DNA of 64,000 bases from Sialis fuliginosa. Lineage: Eukaryota; Arthropoda; Insecta; Megaloptera; Sialidae. Shown here one piece after another: positions 49,066 through 59,639 of this stretch. Numbering within the stretch: the first letter of the stretch is position 1; each line of letters starts with the position of its first letter. A program made the position numbers and the translations under genes. The notes under the pieces were generated by a model. The model did not search any database and was not told the DNA's origin. It saw only the letters and a list, made by a program, of their open reading frames with translations. The stretch spans positions 14,012,001 to 14,076,000 of the forward strand of contig OY540812.1 in the NCBI GenBank assembly GCA_961205875.1, given 5' to 3'.

Positions 49066-49753
49066 TCAAGGAGCAACTGGTAAATGAGCACCCTGGGGTT
49101 GGAAACCGTTCTCGTCGGCAATGTAGGTAACTGTGTAGACAACACCGTCTGGGCCAGTGTATGAGTAAGATCCCTTGACGGAGATGGCTTCGTCCTCGGT
49201 ACCGGCGTTCTTAAGTTCAGCTGATTCTTGTTGTTGGATTCCGTTGGAGGTCTCTACGGCCCAGTTGTATCCACCAATGCCGATGTTGTCGTTGTCATAT
49301 CGTAAGACTTGTGCGTCTGCGTCTGGGTTCTGTGGGCGGGCCAAAGCGAGCGCTACTACGGCAACGAATACGATGAACTGAAAGATAATTTCATTTTTAT
49401 TACTTAACATATTCATAATTTTTTGATTTTCTCTAAATAAATTTTCGTGAAAAAATGACAAAATATTTATTCCAAAATTAAGCACTAAAAAATAATCGTT
49501 AATATTTGCAATAATCGAACAAATAAATCAAAATGTAAATTTAAATAATAACCGATAATCTGTGTTACATAACAACAAAGGAAAAAATTCTCGGAATTTA
49601 ATACATCGCTATACAAAGTTCATCATAATAATTGCGACCCGGTGACCTTCTAATAAGAAGATGACTACGTGATACCGTAAGACCAATACCAATAAGTCAC
49701 TGAATATTACCACTTTCACTTTCACAAATGTTTTTTTCACTCACCGTTTTCAT
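49066..49753 (-). CDS. RR-1 cuticular protein (gene 5)
   Basis: Secreted chitin-binding cuticle protein of 106 residues. Exon 1 is 49753-49745 (Met-Lys-Thr, donor GTGAGT), exon 2 is 49377-49066 (acceptor TTTCAG). The open frame continues upstream of exon 2 into the intron, which could mislead gene finders into calling an N-terminus of 36 extra residues. That version has no signal peptide, while the spliced one gives MKT plus FIVFVAVVALALA before RPQ. Domain: GYNWAVETSNGIQQQES, GSYSYTGPDGVVYTVTYIAD, ENGFQP, tail QGAHLPVAP. The last 60 coding bases almost equal those of gene 4. Poly(A) signals, reversed, are at 48955-48960 and 48964-48969. The intron is 367 bp. Confidence 0.94.
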
Positions 49754-49837
49754 GTTGGTTGATTTATATAATTTATATATCACTGTTGAATGTGAAGATG
49801 AGTGTTGTACTATGAGCATATTGCAGAAGACACGATG

Positions 49838-49846
49838 TATTTATAT
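49838..49846 (-). promoter_or_regulatory. TATA box of cuticular protein gene 5
   Basis: ATATAAATA on the - strand about 90 bases before the ATG, with GGGGATAATG immediately upstream. Gene 7 has the close match GGGGATCAATTATATAAATA. Confidence 0.65.
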
Positions 49847-50196
49847 CATTATCCCCAATATTCAACAGCCTCCCTTCTTCTTTGATGAACTGTTCCACTC
49901 TAACCTTTACGGGTTCAACAGAGATTGCATTGCAGCATCGATTTTACATATAGATTGTACTGCTGACCCCTTTCTTATTAATGATTGTTGTTTGCTGAGC
50001 CATCCAAAAATGTCTATAGAAAATACTTAACTTTTGTGTTTGTGTTTCCGTTGCTACCGACCAAATATCCGTTAAATGTGGGTGTTTTGCAACTACTGAA
50101 ATTTAAACAGTTGCTACACACGACACATTCTTTGATAAATTATTGTTGTATGCAAAGAGTTTTTTTAATTGTACAGTTTTCTTTATTTTATACTAG

Positions 50197-50580
50197 CACA
50201 TCGGATCTGGTGTTACCCGGGAATATTAGTTCAATTAAACATAAAGTAATCATTTATAATTATAATTATAACTCACCGCGAATTGTTTTTTTTCCGACTT
50301 TATGAAATTTACATAAAATATACAAAAATTATATACCTACACTTTACATATCCATTAGTGAAACCCGGAATAAAATCCGTTCAGTAGTTACTGAGAAAAT
50401 CGTGCAAAATTATATTTTCAGACTCCCAGAAAATTCCAGGTCTTGTCTTAGAATTTGTATGAAAATCAAAAATAAATAGATAAATACGATACTGCACAGA
50501 AAAATTATCTAACTATTGGTGAAAACCGCATTGAAATCGGTTCGGTAACTCCCGAGTTTATAAGCCTCATACAAACGAAC
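50197..50580. repeat. Interspersed repeat with duplicated TGAAA(A)CC...TTCGGTA unit
   Basis: Starts near GCACATCGGATCTGGTGTTACC. It includes two related units: ATTAGTGAAACCCGGAATAA then ATCCGTTCAGTAGTTACTGA (50350-50400), and ATTGGTGAAAACCGCATTGA then ATCGGTTCGGTAACTCCCGA (50514-50556), ending CATACAAACGAAC. Such units occur at tails of arthropod non-LTR or SINE-like repeats. No open frame; the class is uncertain. Confidence 0.5.
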
Positions 50581-51085
50581 ATTCATTATAGAAATTTGTT
50601 CAAATTAATTCTTTGTACCTAGTTATTTTTGTAAAATATGAAATGAAAAACTCATCATTATTTTTTTAAATACATAGTTTTAAAATACAATAATTATAAT
50701 CATATTTGATGGTATGATAAATATATATTCTACTTTTTTTACTGTTCCATCTTATCCATAATTGATACAAAATTGAACTGCCATAAAACAATAAAATAAA
50801 TAAAATCTAATTATAGATTTTGTCACCTAATTTGCCATCCAATTATCGACCAAAATAGTAATCTGGAATTAAGTCATATATTAAAGATTACAGCATATGT
50901 AATAAGCCGTAATTACCTGATAAACAAGAAATTTCTCTTGTTAAATTAACAACTTTTAGTAAGCAAACAAAAAATACTTGTAACTAAATAATGATCACAT
51001 TTACTTTTGATATTAATAATGATATATTTTTGTATAGTAATATAATAACTTAAAAGTGTACCAAGAGCCATCTTTGAGGGTTATA

Positions 51086-51220
51086 CGGTGATCTTGAAAT
51101 GAATCCCGGCTTCTGGGTGCTGAATATATTTACTAAAATTGAAGATGAAATGTTAGCCAAAATAACGACCGAAACGATGGGGTTTATTACCAGAAACCAA
51201 GGTCCACTGTGTACCAAGAC
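51086..51220. repeat. Dispersed repeat, copy 2 (GGTGATTTTGAAATGAATCT family)
   Basis: CGGTGATCTTGAAATGAATC then CCGGCTTCTGGGTGC, and later GAAATGTTAGCC, AACGACCGAAACG and GTCCACTGTG. Shared with 20926-21035 and 61583-61760. Confidence 0.55.
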
Positions 51221-53469
51221 TTTGAATTAAAATATCTTCTGAAAATATTTACCATACACTATAAGGTATTTTAATATTTTTAGTTATCATATTTAATTGA
51301 TTATTTTAAAATAGTTTTAAGAGGCTCACATTGAAGCTTATGTAAGGGAGATGCCTTTCGAATGCCGATGGGCGCTTTTTATTATTCATTATATGAAGGC
51401 CAAAATTTGGGCTGAAATATTTAAAATTTCATATTTACTATAATTTTCAAGTAAAAATTAAAAAAACGTGTAACATGATTTAATTTCATATGTATTTTTT
51501 AGTTGATAAAGAATAATTCCGAAAAATTTTATATTTAAAAATTTTAAGAAGTTGAGGTTTATTTGGATTTGGATTTTTATTTCTTAAAGGATCAACTTAT
51601 AAAAATAAAATTAAGAATAATTTTTTTTTCATAATTAATAAAAATTAATATAAATAAAAAAAAGCATAAATCAAAAATAATTTTTATCCACACAATGTTT
51701 GTCCCTGGCTCTAATCCGCTTCACGCAGAATATTAATTTTATATTTCTATATTACGCAATAAAAGTTAATAGTCTACAAAAAAAATACACGTTTACCTAT
51801 TTATTCAACTTATACCATTACTCCCTTGATAAAATCAAATAAACACAATTTATTGACTTTTATCACCACTCCTAAACACTAAAGATAATCTAATTTAAAT
51901 ACAAAAGTTTTCAATCATTTTTTCAAATAAAATTATAATAATTTATCAATTAATTTAAATTTTGATATGTGAATTATTAGCATTTTTTATATCTTTTAGT
52001 TCCCATATATAATTTTAATTCATATTTCCTGTGTTATAAAAATAATTAATATATAGTGTTAATAATGCATTTACATAAAATATATTTTAATTAAAAAGTT
52101 CTTCCTCAACAATAATCATTCAGAAGTGATGATTTCATAATATTTCTAATAATTAATCAAATTTCTTTAGTATAACTATTATTTTTAATTCAAATTCATT
52201 TGTATTTTCTGTAGATCTAAATTATATATTAATTAACATATGATATCATGACATTAACTATTTTCTATTTAAATTTTAAAATACCTACCAATTGTTTATA
52301 ATTTTTTCATTATAAAGATATAAAATTTTTTGAATGAGGTTACAACGAGTATTAATAAACAATCTAAAATAATGATAGATTAGACAATTACAAATAGTGA
52401 AAACGACGAAATACAAAGTTTATCATATTTAATAGATTACATCATGTACATACATACATATGTTAAGAAGCTGTTGTCATATAAAATTCATTAAAACCGT
52501 TAGCATATTTTTACTTTTCAATTTTACTTTTATACGTCTGCAATTTAAAGTAATAACATGTAAGAGTAAATCACTATTTATTTATTTTATTAATTAATTT
52601 TTTTCTTCTAGATCCTTGTTGACATTTTTAGACACATTTTATACTTTATTTTTTAATTATCACTATCTATATTTATTCATTTGTGTTCTTAAAATACTAT
52701 TACAATATTTAAATCAATTTATAAGTTGTTTAGAAAATCTGCGTTTTTTGTCTCTGTATCTTATGAAAACAAGTCGATAGAAAAAAAAAGTATCTACATC
52801 AAATTTCCTATAAGACTATAAAATCAATCTTCTTACAGGATGTTTCATATTAATGTTATGATGACTTTTTGACGTATCTGTCTAAATATTAATTTCTCTT
52901 TAGAGAAAAATACCCTAAAGTCAGAAATTTCTCTGTAAATTAATTAACATAATGAAAAAATTTGAAAATAAAAAGTTATCTACAAAATTAATACTTATGA
53001 ACACAAAGGGGGTGATTTTTTGTGTTTTTATTTTTTTTATTTATAACTAATATTCAATAAAATAAAAAGACAAAATATGTTTTTTAAATCTTTAAAAATC
53101 ACTTATTATGTTTCTAGGTAATATTTTATTTCTAGCTTTTTCAAAAATCAAACTTAATTAGAATTAATAGATACCTATGCATATTATTGTATAGGTATAA
53201 TTATAATTTTGAATTTATGAAACTTTTAAGAGCTTTTTTTATAACGTTATAAGTATACCAATTAAGTGTTTATAAGATATCATTGCTATCCATAATTTTA
53301 AACTTACCAAATACTAAATTTTAAAAGAAATAAAATTTGCAATCTATTATAAAAGAAAACAATTTATTTGTTCACGTACACTGTACAAAAATTACAAATC
53401 TTATAAATACATTAAAACAACAAAGTAAACTCATTTAATCATTTTATCTTTAGCTTAAGTCATCAAAAT

Positions 53470-54994
53470 TCAAGGAGCAACTGGTAAATGAGCACCTTGA
53501 GGTTGGAAACCGTTCTTGTCGGCAATGTAGTTGACAGTGTAGGTGACACCGTCTGCTCCTACGTAAGAGAATGATCCTTTAACGGCGATAGCTTCATCGT
53601 CAGTGCCTTGATTCTCGAGTACGGCTGATTCCTGTTGTTGGATACCGTTCGATGTCTCGACTCCCCAATTGTAGGCTCCAAGACCGATGTTGTCGTTGTC
53701 AAAGCGTAAAACTGTGGCTTCTTTGTCATCTCCTGGGCGGGCTAAAGCTAAGGCCACTACAGCCGCTAACACAATGATCTGCAATAATAACATATTATTA
53801 TTTTTCATTTATTTTTCTTAAAGTTGGCAAAATTGTCAGAAAAATTAAAAATTAACTGTTTTTATCTAAAAAATGTTTGACTTATTTATTTTAGTATAAA
53901 CTGAATTTAGAAGGTATACTTAAATTTTTAAAACTATTGTGTCAATGTGCAAGTATTTTTTAGTTTACGAATTTTTTTCGACTCCAAATGAATATGTTTT
54001 AAAACAATGAACTCGTAGTGCGGGAAATATATATTCTTTAGTTTATAATTTAGTGTAATAATCGGAAAATACGTATTAAATCTAAAAATTTACATGTTAC
54101 AAAAGTGTACAATTCATTCCATTTTGAATAGAAACTAATTATTCTAAAGTAAATTACTTTAGGAAGCAATTGTTTGATGCAGATGAAGATTATTGATTAT
54201 AAGATAAAAGATAAGAACATTAAACAATAAAAAGTGCTAAAAATAGCTGCCCACGATTCCAAAACTCGTTATTATGTTCTTATGTAGGTATGCTTTATAT
54301 AAAAAGTTACGTCAAAGTTTTTATACGGTTTTTAAGACATATCGTAATAAATTTTTAACTATCAAATACATCCTGAAATGTTTCTTATATAAATGTATCC
54401 TTCATTTTTAATATTATTGATTTTTTTAATAAGTTGAAGATTTAAATTTTTAAAACCTATAACCTTTTGCAGTCGTGACAGAATGACTTAGATTTTAGTA
54501 CACGTATATTTGTAATATGCAATTGAAAATAACAATAGTGGTCTTCATTGAGGTATATGCACACCTCATTTAAATATCTACCATTTTCTATATACAATTT
54601 AGAACAGGTTTGTTGTAAAAAAAATTAATAAATGTATAATGACAAATTTTATTAACGAGTAATATTTATAATCTACTTTTAAATAAACAGTTCAATAAAT
54701 TACTGGAAAAACGGAGAAACTGTGGTTTCTTAGTCACTTAAACTAAAAATAGACCTTAACCACAAGAGGAATTTTTGTGAAGTCGAAACATGTGTCGAGT
54801 GACATTGTTTTAAGGTGTATTTTTAGTTTAAGTGAGTTCAATAAATGATTATATATGGTATAAATCGTATCACAAACTAAATTATACAAAATATACAAAA
54901 CAAAAATGAATAAAAAATTTTAGTAGTAGAAAAATATAATAGTTATATTCTCAATTTTTTAAATAAAAACACGTTATTTACTTACCATCTTCAT
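53470..54994 (-). CDS. RR-1 cuticular protein (gene 6)
   Basis: Secreted chitin-binding cuticle protein of 105 residues. Exon 1 is 54994-54986 (Met-Lys-Met, donor GTAAGT), exon 2 is 53778-53470 (acceptor TTGCAG). A run-in open frame upstream of exon 2 begins with its own ATG (53808) but is the intron end, as in the paralogues. The signal peptide ends ALALA before RPG. Domain: AYNWGVETSNGIQQQES, then GSFSYVGADGVTYTVNYIAD, KNGFQP and tail QGAHLPVAP. The Lys in ADKNGF replaces the almost invariant Glu of the RR-1 ADENGF motif. The 3' UTR shares blocks with gene 4. Poly(A) signal (reversed) at 53363-53368. The intron is 1207 bp and holds part of the hammerhead-bearing repeat (54705-54840). Confidence 0.94.
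54705..54840 (+). repeat. Dispersed repeat carrying hammerhead-like core, copy b
   Basis: TACTGGAAAAACGGAGAAAC, TGTGGTTTCTTAGTCACTTA, then CGAAACATGTGTCGAGTGAC. Shared with 11675-11800. The first catalytic box has decayed (CACAAGAG in place of CTGATGAG), so this copy should not cleave. It lies antisense in the intron of cuticle gene 6. Confidence 0.65.
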
Positions 54995-55017
54995 TTTGAT
55001 GGTTGTTATTCAAATAG

Positions 55018-55098
55018 CACTGACGGTCACAAATATTTTATTGGCAGAAATTAATTAACACTCTTTATATATTTATACAGAAAAATTTGCATGCCCCC
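55018..55098 (-). promoter_or_regulatory. Core promoter of cuticular protein gene 6: GGGG, octamer, TATA, initiator
   Basis: Reading the - strand: GGGGG (55093-55098 region), octamer ATGCAAAT (55085-55092), TATAAATATATAAAG (55063-55077), and an initiator-like GTCAGTG (55018-55024). The order GGGG, octamer, TATA is the same as at gene 3. The ATG follows at 54994. Confidence 0.6.
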
Positions 55099-55109
55099 TC
55101 TCAAATATT

Positions 55110-58100
55110 ATTCATTATCACACTAATGTTTTATTATAATACATACAAAAGAAACTAACTAACCTTTAATGAAATGTTAAAAGTTCGACATTAACGATCG
55201 TATGATATTCTTAATGTAAATATAAGAATTTTGGAAATTTTAAAGGACACCGTATGTTAAAATTTTATTTAAATCAATAAAATTGACTACGTGTTTGATC
55301 ACTTCATTAATATTGGATACAAATTAAAAGGTTGACAAAATGCAAATGTTATTTCATTTTCTGTTTTATTATCGTTTTGCAATATTTTGATGTTAAACAA
55401 CCTCGCCTTTTTAAATTAATATAAACATATAAATATAACAATCAATATTAACAAATGATCGTGGAAAACAAATGCTTAGGTAAATCTTTGAAACATTAAT
55501 TTATACAATGTATAAATATAATACAGGTCAACACTGATTAAATAATAATATTTTTATTTCTATCAACTCTATTTTTTTATTTATATGAATATACCATGAG
55601 GGTAATTCCAGAATATCTAAAAAAAACTAAAGGTGTTGGGCAAAAACTAATATCATATTCCAAAAACTTTTTAAAAAAATATCAAAGGAAAAAAAGTAGT
55701 ATTTTGTTGGGCAGCGTAATTTAAACACGAAATATGTACGAGTACAAACCTTATGGTATGATCTACATAAGCGTTTCTCAACCGCCGGGCCGCAAGGGAT
55801 TTTTACCTGTCTGCATTAAATGTTTAAAAATGCATAAATTATTATATAAAATGTATTTAGCAATAAAGTAACTTTTTTAAATTGAGCTTATAACATTTAA
55901 TTATGCACTCAGATGTTCACAGCAATTCTTTCAGAGCATAACGTACTTGCGAGATCCTCCCAGCAAACTTCCAGACACCGCTGATAAACGTTTGGCTTTA
56001 TACGAGTATTCTGTGGTGCTCTGCTCTTTTGTTTGGGTTTTCATTTTGGAGAAAAGTTATACTGGGTGAACTAACTACTGAACAATGTAAGGATCAAATT
56101 TTTCGTTAAAAATTAACGTATTTATTGAAAAGGCGAAATGATTTACATGACAAAGAATGCATTCATTATTTACTAAATCAGAGCAGACTCAGACAAAACA
56201 ATTGATTGATAGTTTAATGCTTGAAGCAAAATATTCGTACCAACACTTCTCTTATCTTGTTTTAGATGGATTCAAAATATGGCTACAAATTATCATAATT
56301 CATTTTTTGAACAAAGTAACATAACATAAATTAATGAAGGTAAAAATTAGTACACGTATAAAGTACCAATGAAGGAATTTTGGTATACAAAAGATCAATT
56401 AAAAAAAGTAATCCCGAATAGAGTTATATCAACAAATTCTCGTGACTTATGAGCCATATCTTCTATTCTCTTTTTTATCATCATCAAATGTCTATATATA
56501 ACCTATATATAAATAAAGTTTCTAGCAAATATATACCTCTATAAATGTAACTGTTCGCTGTGCAAAAAATATCAACATTCTACTGGTTCGGTACAAGTAC
56601 AATTAACGTTAATAAACATTGATTTGCATACATACATAATAATATGTATTACCACTGGAACTATCAGACTTCTGATGAGAACTTTTTCTAAAATCGAATC
56701 ACGTGTCGAGTGACACTGTTTTCTTATGATTAAGGTGTATTAATTTAATTTAAGTTACATATGTATTTTTTTTTTTAGTTTTAGAAGTGCAAGCTTATAC
56801 CAGAGGCATATTACAATGAAAATTACATGTATTTAATTTTTTTATAATCGTGTGTTTTACACCAAATTAATGATTGGTGAATAAATAATAATAATTATTA
56901 TTATTATTATAATATACAATAGGTCGAACAGAAGAAAAACAAAACATTCACATTATTAAGATTTTTGTTATCGTATTCATGTTCTCTGATATTCTCCTCA
57001 AATAAATATTGATGCTTCATAACAAATAATCCTTATTTAAAAATGAATAGGTCCGCCAATGTTAATATTTTTAATTTAACAAAAATAATTCTACGCAACA
57101 AACAATTATTTAAATGTTTGTTAATACATATATTATACGTATTTTATATAGTCAAGTTTAACTATAAATTATTTGTAATTGTATATTTTATGTTATTCCA
57201 CATACTTAGGGTGTATTAGTTTTAATACTGGATGTGTATTATATTAATACTTATAGATAAGAAAAAAGTATTCATAGTTATACAGATATTTTATTAGTAT
57301 GTTGATTATTTTTAAATAACGTATATCTAGTATTAAATTGTACTAACATGACTAAAAATTATATAAAAATTTAGAATGATGTGAAATCAAGCTCCCAAGA
57401 ATATAATTCAATAACTTCTACTGACTGTATCTGAAATTCTTATGTTTTTTAGACTCATTTAGACAGCTCTTTAACGTTATTATTTATTTTATCTGATAAT
57501 AATTTTTTTTTTAATTTTACGTAAAGTTTTAAAATTTATTTATAATTGCTTTAAAGTATTAATATATTTCAAGAAACATTTTCATCTTGTTTTATAATTT
57601 AAATATATCTAAATTTTGGAAAAATACTGATAACTATGCATATTATTTAAGAAAAAAGTGTATACTAGTATGTTTATTAAAAAGTAAAAGTTATAATAGA
57701 TAAATTCATACACAAATTAACCTTGGACAGATAACTAATATTTCTAGCTTTTTATATAATAAATCATTTATAAATTAAGTCATCTTCATTTTACATTACG
57801 GTTGTCTAAATTGTAATATGTATTATATTGCAATTATCTTTATGAATATGAATATGCAATTTAAAATTTTAAAGACAGGATATTAAAAGCCAGAAAAGAG
57901 ATAGATTCATAGGATAATGATAAAGCAAAAGGCAAAACAAAATGAATTGACTTGTAAAGTACCCACCTATATAATAAAAAGATTTAAAAAAAACTCATTT
58001 GAAATTCAAACAATGATAGTAAGATATGAAATAAACTAATTTTCCTTTCAACATCTTCAATGTTGATAGCTTATGTATATTTCATTTACTGGTAGAATTA

Positions 58101-58280
58101 TTAATTTTACTTCATCATTTAATTTAAATATACAAAAATATTGAAACATCTCTTTCTTATTTATAATATTATGCAAACGTTATATGCATTTCATCATATT
58201 TTTAATCATCCTTTTTTATTAAAAAATTGGCAACAGTAATTACTTCTTAATTTAGAAGTAATAAATACCTAGATATCATA
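55110..58280. other. Gene-free region between cuticle genes 6 and 7
   Basis: No gene. Contains a short hAT-like scrap (GCGTTTCTCAACCGCCGGGC, about 55771-55790), hammerhead-like repeat copy c (56655-56755) and an (AAT)n/(ATT)n palindrome near 56885-56915. The rest is plain AT-rich DNA. Confidence 0.55.
56655..56755 (+). repeat. Dispersed repeat carrying hammerhead-like core, copy c
   Basis: CAGACTTCTGATGAGAAC, then GAATCACGTGTC and GAGTGACACTG. The CTGATGAG box (56672-56679) is intact and ACTT before it can pair with GAGT after the GTC, but the second box reads GAAT instead of GAAA, so the core is broken. Confidence 0.6.
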
Positions 58281-58393
58281 ATCAAATAAATATTTTATTA
58301 AAAAACAATATTTTTATTCAGAATTTCATACATAAATATATTAAAGCATATATGTGTCACAGTTGAAAAAAATCAATTTTATTTGAGAGTTTA

Positions 58394-59526
58394 TTAAGCG
58401 GTTTTATGAGCACCAGGAAGATGAGCGCCTTGTGGTTGGAAACCATTCTCGTCGGCAATGTAGGTAACTGTGTAAGTGATACCATCAGCACCAACGTATG
58501 AGTATGATCCGCGGACGGAGATAGCTTCGTCATCAGTACCGACGTTCTTCAATTCAGCAGTTTCCTGTCGGTTACTTCCATCGGATAATTCATACGCGAA
58601 GTTGTAACCTCCAATACCGATATTGTCATTCTCGTACTTAAGGATTGTCACTTCTTTAGGGTCCTGGGGCCGCGCCAAAGCTATGGCTACAACTGCAGCA
58701 AAAACAAGTACCTGTAAAAAAATTATTTTTTAATTAATCGAATCTATTTTAATCGATAATTTTATAAAAATATAAACTTATAAAAATAAAGTTAGCATAT
58801 TTAAGGGTATCAATGATATTTTCATAGAGTTTTTTAATTCATCATATAGAAGATGATTATTACAATTATAAATTAAACAATTAATTTAAGAAATATTTAA
58901 TTTTGATTTTAAGGTTTTTCTTTAATCAATGTAAAATTAACAGAAACCAAAAAAATTCAAGTAATAACTAATAACAATGTTTAAAATTGTTATATATGTA
59001 TTTGCTTGTATGGATAGGTAATAATTGTCTTAAAAAATGTATACCTAGATACATGTAAAAATTAAAGTCCTATGCCTTGTTTTATCAACCAATTTAATGC
59101 TTAGTTAGCACTAAATACTCCTCTAAATTAGATTTTGTGTATTAACCAAAGTAATTTAAATGATACATATTTAAATTCAATGCTAGGCTTTCATAAAAAA
59201 ATGTACGTACAGTATATGCGTTGCAGAAATTTTTAAAATCCCTTTATTTAAATGTATTTAATTATGCTTGATTACTTGATAATACGATACAAAATTTAAA
59301 TGTAGATTTAAACTAAATGACAGTTAGTTAAATGCATTTCGTTCAACTGGGTAATACCGGGCGTTAGTATTTTAATTATATTTTATATTTACGAACTCAA
59401 AATAATAGTCCAGAGACATAAATCTTTTATTAATAATATAAATAATAATAGTGTAATAACTACTGTTTCGTCATGACACAATAATATAAAATTGTAAAAC
59501 GTATTTTATGTACTCACCACTTTCAT
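58394..59526 (-). CDS. RR-1 cuticular protein (gene 7)
   Basis: Secreted chitin-binding cuticle protein of 108 residues. Exon 1 is 59526-59518 (Met-Lys-Val, donor GTGAGT), exon 2 is 58711-58394 (acceptor TTTTACAG). The first exon-2 codons give VLVFAAVVAIALA, ending the signal peptide before RPQ. Domain: GYNFAYELSDGSNRQET, GSYSYVGADGITYTVTYIAD, ENGFQP. The tail differs from every paralogue: QGAHLPGAHKTA followed by two stop codons in a row (TAATAA), so the common PVAP end was replaced by a short extension. Poly(A) signals (reversed) at 58294-58299 and 58313-58318. The intron (806 bp) holds a copy of the element also found twice in the intron of gene 4. Confidence 0.93.
59050..59360. repeat. 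Intronic GCCCGGTATT-type element, copy 3 (gene 7)
   Basis: On the - strand: GCCCGGTATTACCCAGTTGA, AAATGCATTTAACTAACTGT, TTTTGTATCGTATTATCAAG, AACGCATATACTGTACGTAC, GAAAGCCTAGCATTGAATTT, and an end with ATTAAATTGGTTGATAAAAC. It is the most complete copy of the family and defines both ends. The ends pair only weakly (CCGGTATTA... against CTTGTTTTATCAACC). Confidence 0.65.
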
Positions 59527-59606
59527 GATGACAAATAATAAAATTCACAGTCACTTAAGAACTTACGACAATATAACAATGCACGTTTTAATGAATTTAA
59601 CCATTA

Positions 59607-59614
59607 TTTATATA
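59607..59614 (-). promoter_or_regulatory. TATA box of cuticular protein gene 7
   Basis: TATATAAA on the - strand within GGGGATCAATTATATAAATA, about 81 bases before the ATG; near-identical layout to gene 5. Confidence 0.65.
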
Positions 59615-59639
59615 ATTGATCCCCTCTAATGGATGTATG

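Larger units (their letters stand above)
49900..53350. other. Gene-free region between cuticle genes 5 and 6
   Basis: No gene recognised. A retroelement-tail-like repeat occupies about 50197-50580 and one copy of the GGTGATTTTGAAATGAATCT family lies at 51086-51220. The remainder is AT-rich with no supported feature. Confidence 0.55.

Noticed and set aside
49378..49485. N-terminal extension of 36 residues on cuticle gene 5 (and 10 residues on gene 6, 8 on gene 2)
   Set aside because: It is intron sequence ahead of a clear acceptor; the paralogues all splice MKX to the signal peptide, and the extension destroys the signal peptide.
55771..55800. GCGTTTCTCAACCGCCGGGCCG as a hAT terminus
   Set aside because: Looks like a known type of hAT end but there is no second end or target duplication within 1 kb.
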